Origin: JBCDCU01 sp039180865 | Lineage (GTDB): Bacteria > Pseudomonadota > Alphaproteobacteria > Rhizobiales > JACESI01 | Length of the DNA: 23,610 bases | Reading direction: 5' to 3' | NCBI GenBank assembly: GCA_039180865.1 | Contig: JBCDCZ010000033.1 | Coordinates: 1-23,610 of the forward strand | Shown here: positions 23,334 through 23,610 of the stretch, in pieces | Numbering within the stretch: the first letter of the stretch is position 1 | Layout: every line of letters starts with the position of its first letter | Made by a program: the position numbers and the translations under genes | The notes under the pieces: generated by a model | The model's input: only the letters and a program-made list of their open reading frames with translations | The model's database searches: none | Told to the model about the DNA's origin: nothing

Positions 23334-23588
23334 ATGTCAGACAGACCGGCGATTGACTCGACCCGTTCAGGTGCTATTTATGCGCCGCATTTGCGGTACC
23401 GGGAATGCGGGGCGAGGCTCATCAACATTGATTTGCGGGAAGAATGGCGAAACTATGCCAATTTTGACCGTGCTTTTCCCGCTTTCTTCTGGATCATCCT
23501 TCCGGGCGGACGCCGCAGCGTTTTCACGATCACGTTTCGTGATTTCCACAAACGGCAAACCGCCTGGCAGAGCAAATGGCTGATTTAG
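23334..23588 (+). CDS. Hypothetical small protein (84 aa)
   Basis: I do not recognise a family. The predicted protein is basic and aromatic-rich: 'LREEWRNYANFDRAFPAFFW' in the middle, then 'IILPGGRRSVFTITFRDFHK' and 'QTAWQSKWLI' at the end, with no signal peptide and no obvious membrane helix. Codon choice (C/G at many third positions) is like that of its neighbours, which favours a real gene. The ribosome site is weak. The opposite strand is open over the same stretch, but its protein is low-complexity and less plausible. An ATG at 23603, near the window edge, may begin the next gene. Confidence 0.5.
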   Translation: MSDRPAIDSTRSGAIYAPHLRYRECGARLINIDLREEWRNYANFDRAFPAFFWIILPGGRRSVFTITFRDFHKRQTAWQSKWLI

Positions 23589-23610
23589 AGACAACGAAGC
23601 AAATGGCACA

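Noticed and set aside
23367..23609. Coding region on the - strand at the right edge
   Set aside because: It mirrors the + strand gene, is low in complexity and rich in proline and charged residues, and has no recognisable motif.
1..23610. CRISPR array, insertion sequence, prophage or integrative element
   Set aside because: No regularly spaced direct repeats, transposase, integrase or phage gene was found; gene content is ordinary chromosomal.

Overview
The window looks like a chromosomal segment of an alphaproteobacterium, most likely a member of the Hyphomicrobiales (Rhizobiales) or a close relative. The base composition appears to be in the mid-50s % GC by eye. The clearest signs are the block zapA - 6S RNA - 5-formyltetrahydrofolate cyclo-ligase - YmdB-type phosphoesterase with a DUF4164 gene upstream, a 'twin transmembrane' small protein in front of a PduO-type cobalamin adenosyltransferase, a DUF3772 mechanosensitive channel, and a tRNA-modifying GluQRS. 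I see no phage, insertion sequence, CRISPR array, tRNA or rRNA. Genes are tightly packed, and three convergent pairs overlap at their stop codons.

Layout. 1-249: 3' end of a membrane-fusion (HlyD-like) protein. 509-4801: an iron block with a ferric-iron ABC permease (fbpB, +) and its periplasmic binding protein (fbpA, -) placed tail to tail around a shared terminator, then a DUF2325 coiled-coil protein (-) rich in Cys and His. 4802-5141: a regulatory region with five exact TGAGT/ACTCA half-sites. 5142-8417: a large DUF3772/MscS channel and a CAP-domain lipoprotein. 8414-9499: a GNAT/CelD-like acyltransferase (-). 9608-13293: GluQRS (+), an AEC transporter (-), an EamA transporter and a short-chain dehydrogenase (+). 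13290-15380: a membrane GGDEF-EAL protein (-). 15735-16580: twin-TM protein and cobalamin adenosyltransferase (+). 16599-18676: a BciB-like iron-sulfur flavoprotein and a Tag-like glycosylase (-). 18725-19176: an intrinsic terminator in the leader of an EmrE-type SMR pump (+). 19216-20526: an FAD oxidoreductase of the DAO family (+). 20536-23121: YmdB-type phosphoesterase, 5-FCL, 6S RNA, zapA and DUF4164, all on -. 23334-23588: a small unknown gene (+).

How the parts fit together. FbpA and FbpB would form a ferric-iron importer, but the ATPase is not in view. A 15-bp operator-like element near the fbpA start of transcription (TGAG...CTCA) resembles one in the predicted DUF2325 promoter (11 of 15 positions identical). 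This suggests that iron uptake and the uncharacterised DUF2325 protein share a repressor, and it is the most interesting signal in the window. The 6S RNA can be folded by hand into a long interrupted rod about 160 nt long, with a promoter-like CTATAT just upstream, and lies in its usual place between zapA and 5-FCL. A second regulatory candidate is the terminator with competing pairings in front of the SMR pump gene, which looks like attenuation.
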